From Bacteroides sp. (GTDB taxonomy: Bacteria; Bacillota; Clostridia; Oscillospirales; Acutalibacteraceae), in contig JAMPEQ010000009.1 of assembly GCA_023665085.1 (NCBI GenBank), positions 25,410 through 89,409 on the forward strand: DNA of 64,000 bases, written 5' to 3'. The notes under the pieces were generated by a model. It did not search any database. It saw nothing but the letters and a program-made list of their open reading frames with translations, and was not told the DNA's origin. Positions 60,370 to 64,000 of the stretch are shown piece after piece. Positions within the stretch are counted from its first letter, which is position 1. Each line of letters starts with the position of its first letter. The position numbers and the translations under genes were made by a program.

Positions 60370-61023
60370 ATGTTTACACAGTCACACCCAAAAATTTATT
60401 ACGAAAAAACAGGAACCGGAAAACCGCTTATTTTAGTTCACGGAAATAAAGAGACACATAAGATTTTTGACAAGCTTATCGATGAGCTTAAAGACAGCTT
60501 TACGATATATGCTCTTGATTCACGCGGACACGGTCAAAGTGACAGAGTTAATGAATATCATTATGCCGATATGGCTGATGATGTGCTCAGACTGATTGAA
60601 GAAGAGGGCATTGAAAAGCCCTCTTTTTTCGGTTTCAGTGACGGCGGAATTATAGGAATTTTATGCGCAGTAAAATCCCCTGACAAATTTGATAAAATAA
60701 TCATTGCTGGTGCGAATATAACGGTAAACGGGCTGAAAACAGTATCCCTCTTGGGAATGAAGCTTAATTATCTTATCACAAGGGATAAGCTTACAAAAAT
60801 GATGCTGAAAGAGCCGAATATTTCAATATCATCACTGAAAAAAATCACCTGCCCTGTGCTTGTACTTGCTGGCGAATGGGATATAATAAAAAAAGAGCAC
60901 ACAAAATTGATTGCCAAAAGTATCAGTAATTCACAGCTTATTATTTTTAAGCACAAAGGTCACGGCGACTATATTGTGCATAACGCTTTCACTGCAGAAA
61001 CAATTAAAACTTTTATTTTATAA
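60370..61023 (+). CDS. Alpha/beta hydrolase
   Basis: A 217-residue cytosolic hydrolase. The oxyanion region is LVHGNKETH near 23, the nucleophile Ser90 sits in FGFSDGGIIG, and the acid and base are in LAGEWDIIKKEH and HKGHGDYIVH near the C-terminus. The gene starts 2 bp after the dltD-like stop, so it belongs to the same transcript. It may edit or release aminoacyl esters or thioesters, but that is inference from position. Confidence 0.82.
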   Translation: MFTQSHPKIYYEKTGTGKPLILVHGNKETHKIFDKLIDELKDSFTIYALDSRGHGQSDRVNEYHYADMADDVLRLIEEEGIEKPSFFGFSDGGIIGILCAVKSPDKFDKIIIAGANITVNGLKTVSLLGMKLNYLITRDKLTKMMLKEPNISISSLKKITCPVLVLAGEWDIIKKEHTKLIAKSISNSQLIIFKHKGHGDYIVHNAFTAETIKTFIL

Positions 61024-61030
61024 AAAAGTA

Positions 61031-61059
61031 TTGACATCACGGTTAGTTTATGCTAACAT
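61031..61059 (+). promoter_or_regulatory. Strong promoter overlapped by an operator
   Basis: TTGACA and TAACAT with a 17-bp spacer. GTTAG-N6-CTAAC (61042-61057) spans the spacer and -10 box. Confidence 0.7.
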
Positions 61060-61084
61060 GTAATCAGTTAGTGAACGCTAACTG
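61042..61084. promoter_or_regulatory. Pair of GTTAG-N6-CTAAC operators
   Basis: Two palindromes, GTTAGTTTATGCTAAC (61042-61057) and CAGTTAGTGAACGCTAACTG (61065-61084), share the same half-sites and have centres 25 bp apart. They fit a dimeric repressor. The repressor gene is not identified in the window. Confidence 0.7.
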
Positions 61085-61124
61085 ATTTACTCCTTTCAGT
61101 AAATGTATCTGTACTTCTTAATAG

Positions 61125-61182
61125 AAAACCACAGGAATCATTAACCACCTACATCAAACTTCTTCCTGTGGTTTTTTATTTT
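61125..61182 (+). terminator. Terminator of a short transcript, or attenuator before the GTPase gene
   Basis: AAAACCACAGGAA pairs with TTCCTGTGGTTTT around a 25-nt loop and runs into T residues. It lies about 65 bp after the operator-controlled promoter and upstream of the TetM-like gene. Confidence 0.85.
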
Positions 61183-61238
61183 TTGCCTAAATATAATTTA
61201 CGGCTACAAAGCTTTTCATCACTCAAGCAATATATCAA

Positions 61239-61267
61239 TTTACAATCGGCAATAGATATGATATTAT
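61239..61267 (+). promoter_or_regulatory. Probable promoter of the TetM-Rae1 fusion gene
   Basis: TTTACA and TATTAT with a 17-bp spacer, 36 bp before the start codon and downstream of the terminator at 61125-61182. Confidence 0.55.
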
Positions 61268-61302
61268 ATTACATACAAATTCGTTTTAAGAGTGGTGAAA
61301 AA

Positions 61303-63900
61303 ATGAAAAAAATTGTTATCGGCATACTGGCTCATGTTGACTCGGGAAAGACTACTCTTTCAGAGGCATTATTATACCAATCAGGAAATATAAACAAACT
61401 TGGAAGAGTTGACCACAGAGACTCTTTTTTAGACACTTTCGCCATTGAACGCAACAGAGGAATAACAATTTTTTCAAAGCAGGCAGTATTAAAATATGCT
61501 GACACAGAATTCACACTGCTTGACACGCCGGGGCATGTTGATTTTTCTGCAGAAACAGAGCGTACTCTGCAGGTTTTGGATTACGCCGTTTTAGTAATCA
61601 GTGCAACAGATGGTATTCAAAGTCATACCCAGACTTTATGGAAGCTGCTTTCAAAATACAATGTTCCCTGCTTTATTTTTATAAATAAAATGGATTTGGA
61701 TGGTGCCGACAAAACCCGTGTTATGACCGAGCTGAAAACAAAATTCAGTGACGGCTGTGTTGATTTCGGCAACGAGAACATCAATGATTTTTATGAAGAA
61801 ATTGCACTTTGTGACGAAGATATATTAAATAAATTTTATGAAAATGAAAAACTGAATAATAGTGATATTATTGAATGCATAAAAAGCAGAAAGGTATTTC
61901 CCTGCCTGTTTGGCTCTGCGCTGAAACTTGATGGTGTAAGCGAATTTTTAGAATGCTTACACAGCTTTACTGAAATGCCTGAATATAAAAGTGAGTTTGC
62001 AGGCAAGGTATATAAAATCTCTGAAGACAAGGGACAGAGACTTACATTCTTAAAAGTTACAGGCGGTTCACTTAAGGTCAAGGAAATACTGCAGTCAAAT
62101 AAAAACCAAAATGCAGAAAAAGTAAATCAAATAAGAATATACTCAGGCGAAAAATTCAAAACAACAGATGAAGCTGAGGCAGGAACGATATGTGCTGTAA
62201 CAGGTATAACTTTTACTCAATCGGGAGACGGATTAGGTGCTGAAAAAAACTCAGGTATGCCTATGCTTGAGCCTGTGCTGACTTATAGATTAGATCTTCC
62301 TGACAATGTCGACGCTCACACTGCCCTTGAAAAAATGAAAATTCTTGAAAGCGAAGATCCACAACTTAGAGTTGTATGGAATGAACGTCTTGGCGAAATA
62401 CAGGTTCAGCTTATGGGTGACATTCAGCTTGAAGTTCTGCAGGCTATAATTGCAGAGCGTTTCGGTATCAATGCATCCTTCGGCAGCGGTAATATAATAT
62501 ATAAGGAAACAATTACAGACACTGTTGAGGGTATTGGTCATTTTGAACCTCTTCGGCATTATGCGGAGGTTCATCTGCTGATGAAGCCGGGTAAAAGAGA
62601 CAGCGGAGTTGTGTTCAAAACTCAATGCAAGGAGGATTTGCTTGACAAAAACTGGCAAAGGTTAATATTAACTCATTTGCATGAAAAAACACATATCGGT
62701 GTTCTCACCGGCTCTCCGATTACAGATATTGAAATTATACTTGCCTCAGGAAAGGCGCATGCCAAGCACACCGAGGGCGGTGATTTCAGACAGGCTACCT
62801 ACAGAGCGGTGCGGCAGGGACTGCGTTCAGCAAGCTGTATTCTTCTTGAGCCGATTTATGAATTCACCTTAGAAGTACCAAATGAAAATGTAGGCAGAGC
62901 AATTTCCGATATTCAGCGAATGTTCGGAAGCTTTAATCCTCCTGAAGTTTTGGGAGATTGTTCTGTTATAAACGGTACTGCTCCGGTTTCAACAATGTAT
63001 GATTATGCAAGAGAGGTTATGCAGTACACTCATGGTAAGGGCAAGCTTATGTGCAGTTTAAAGGGATATGAGCCATGCCATAACACTGAAGAGGTTATTG
63101 CTGATATCGGCTATGACTGCAATGGTGATACTGATAATCCCTGCGATTCCGTTTTCTGCTCTCATGGTGCCGGCTATAATGTAAAATGGAATGAAGTAAA
63201 ATGCCATATGCATCTGCCAAGTGCACTATCAGCTCCCAAAAGCGAATATGCAGAAAGCAATATGAAAAAATCATTATCAAGCTGCAAGGACAAAAATAAT
63301 TTCTTTGCACTTGATAAAGAGCTTATGCAGATTTTTGAACAAACCTACGGTCCTATCAAAAGTCGCTCGGGCAATATAAATCAAAATCATTTTACTTTTA
63401 CAAAATCTGCCGACAAAAAAACTGAAAATAAAAAATACAAGGGAACACGTCCCCCAAGATATGAGGGCACTGAATATCTGCTTGTAGACGGGTACAATGT
63501 TATTTTTGCGTGGGACAATCTCAAAGAACTGTCGCAAAACAACATAGAGGGTGCACGAAATGCACTTGTAAACATACTCTGCAATTATCAGGGCTACAAA
63601 AAATGTGAGGTAATTCTGGTTTTTGACGCATACAAGGTCAAGGGTAATACTCGTGAGGTTGAAAAAATTGACAACATTAACATTGTCTATACAAAAGAAG
63701 CAGAAACAGCTGACATGTATATTGAGAAGGTATCTCACAAACTGGCAAAAAACCATAAGGTAAGAGTTGTTACTTCTGATGCACTTGAACAGCTTATTAT
63801 TCTCGGCAACGGAGCTCTGCGTGTATCATCACGTGAATTTCTTTACGAAATCCAGCAGGCTGAAGAGGATATAAGGAATATAATTTCCCAAACCTTTTAA
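61303..63900 (+). CDS. TetM-like ribosomal GTPase fused to a Rae1/YacP-type NYN nuclease domain
   Basis: An 865-residue fusion. Residues 1-650 follow elongation factor G-like ribosomal protection proteins: G1 AHVDSGKTT (10-18), RGITI, G3 DTPGHVDF near 73, G4 NKMD near 127, then domains II-V. A cysteine-rich linker near 605-640 has NPCDSVFCSHGAGYNVKW. Residues about 723-865 match Rae1/YacP, the Bacillus A-site mRNA endonuclease: LLVDGYNVIFAW, GARNALVNIL, LVFDAYKVKG, TKEAETADMYIE, VTSDALEQ and GNGALRVSSREF. Both modules act at the ribosomal A site in their characterised relatives. ATG 61303 matches the TetM start; a longer reading frame is unlikely. Tetracycline resistance should not be assumed. 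Confidence 0.88.
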   Translation: MKKIVIGILAHVDSGKTTLSEALLYQSGNINKLGRVDHRDSFLDTFAIERNRGITIFSKQAVLKYADTEFTLLDTPGHVDFSAETERTLQVLDYAVLVISATDGIQSHTQTLWKLLSKYNVPCFIFINKMDLDGADKTRVMTELKTKFSDGCVDFGNENINDFYEEIALCDEDILNKFYENEKLNNSDIIECIKSRKVFPCLFGSALKLDGVSEFLECLHSFTEMPEYKSEFAGKVYKISEDKGQRLTFLKVTGGSLKVKEILQSNKNQNAEKVNQIRIYSGEKFKTTDEAEAGTICAVTGITFTQSGDGLGAEKNSGMPMLEPVLTYRLDLPDNVDAHTALEKMKILESEDPQLRVVWNERLGEIQVQLMGDIQLEVLQAIIAERFGINASFGSGNIIYKETITDTVEGIGHFEPLRHYAEVHLLMKPGKRDSGVVFKTQCKEDLLDKNWQRLILTHLHEKTHIGVLTGSPITDIEIILASGKAHAKHTEGGDFRQATYRAVRQGLRSASCILLEPIYEFTLEVPNENVGRAISDIQRMFGSFNPPEVLGDCSVINGTAPVSTMYDYAREVMQYTHGKGKLMCSLKGYEPCHNTEEVIADIGYDCNGDTDNPCDSVFCSHGAGYNVKWNEVKCHMHLPSALSAPKSEYAESNMKKSLSSCKDKNNFFALDKELMQIFEQTYGPIKSRSGNINQNHFTFTKSADKKTENKKYKGTRPPRYEGTEYLLVDGYNVIFAWDNLKELSQNNIEGARNALVNILCNYQGYKKCEVILVFDAYKVKGNTREVEKIDNINIVYTKEAETADMYIEKVSHKLAKNHKVRVVTSDALEQLIILGNGALRVSSREFLYEIQQAEEDIRNIISQTF

Positions 63901-63960
63901 CTATATAAATCAGTTTAATTATTGATAAAATGTTCGGACCTTTATTGAAAGAGTAAAATA

Positions 63961-63995
63961 AAAGTAGACACAAAAAAAGTGTCTGCTTTTTTCTT
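63961..63995 (+). terminator. Terminator of the fusion gene
   Basis: AAAGTAGACAC pairs with GTGTCTGCTTT around 7 A residues and ends in a T run. Confidence 0.9.
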
Positions 63996-64000
63996 TTATG

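Noticed and set aside
61103..61144. 13-codon leader peptide in the attenuator
   Set aside because: No ribosome-binding site precedes the ATG; retained only as a remark in the finding on the short transcript.
63277..63756. 159-codon open frame antisense to the Rae1-like domain
   Set aside because: It lies wholly opposite a strongly supported gene and has no ribosome-binding site or recognisable motif.
61303..63900. Plain tetracycline-resistance gene tet(M)
   Set aside because: The N-terminal part is only related to TetM and the protein carries a linker and a nuclease domain; no conjugative-element genes are adjacent. Resistance is possible but not supported by sequence alone.

Overview
The window is AT-rich DNA from an anaerobic Gram-positive bacterium of the Clostridia, most like gut Oscillospiraceae/Ruminococcaceae. 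The evidence is a complete Rnf complex in clostridial gene order, a bifunctional AdhE behind Rex operators, a flavodiiron protein, 2-hydroxyacyl-CoA-dehydratase-type iron-sulfur proteins, a GTP-type PEP carboxykinase, a Dlt-like cassette, and consensus sigma-A promoters. The gene content looks chromosomal. I see no rRNA, tRNA, CRISPR array, transposase or phage gene.

Layout. 0-6.7 kb (minus): rnfCDGEAB followed by a flavoprotein-like lipoprotein with its own promoter. 6.8-12.6 kb: an aldo/keto reductase, then a minus-strand operon ddl - DUF1934 - argS - radical SAM. 12.7-16.2 kb (plus): a five-gene envelope operon of unknown function with two paralogous membrane proteins and a sortase-fold protein lacking the catalytic residues. 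16.5-22 kb (plus): a YabE-like 3D-domain protein with a structured leader, glyS, a DUF975 membrane protein and a flavodiiron protein, then about 400 bp of hairpin-rich intergenic repeats. 22.5-27.8 kb (minus): a tightly coupled six-gene operon with a CooC-type ATPase, two HgdB/double-cubane-type proteins, their ATP-dependent activator, a 52-residue membrane protein, and an orphan domain resembling the middle of acetyl-CoA synthase. A Rex-like site lies upstream. 27.9-33.3 kb (plus): polA - rimI - unknown membrane protein - tsaD. 33.4-40.7 kb: pckG, an S1-domain protein (minus), adhE with two Rex operators, a small kinase-like protein and an unknown protein. 40.7-49.5 kb: an HNH/DGQHR fusion, guaA, purA, a GH28 enzyme, a SecB-like protein, ilvC and a GntR/FadR regulator. 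49.5-55.5 kb: a DUF815 ATPase, a two-component system with an HtrA protease, a small membrane protein and an XRE regulator. 55.9-61.0 kb (plus): a dltA-dltC-MBOAT-dltD-like cassette plus a hydrolase. 61.3-63.9 kb (plus): a TetM-like ribosomal GTPase fused to a Rae1/YacP-type nuclease domain.

How they fit. Rnf couples ferredoxin:NAD+ electron transfer to an ion gradient, AdhE disposes of NADH, and Rex sites would tie adhE and the CooC/dehydratase-like operon to the NADH/NAD+ ratio. That second operon would take low-potential electrons through an ATP-driven activator, so the two systems may share ferredoxin. The strongest candidates for undescribed biology are the CooC/HgdB/HgdC/ACS-like operon (22.5-27.8 kb), the TetM-Rae1 fusion (61.3-63.9 kb) and the dead-sortase envelope operon (12.7-16.2 kb). 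All family assignments come from reading translated sequence; no database search was run.
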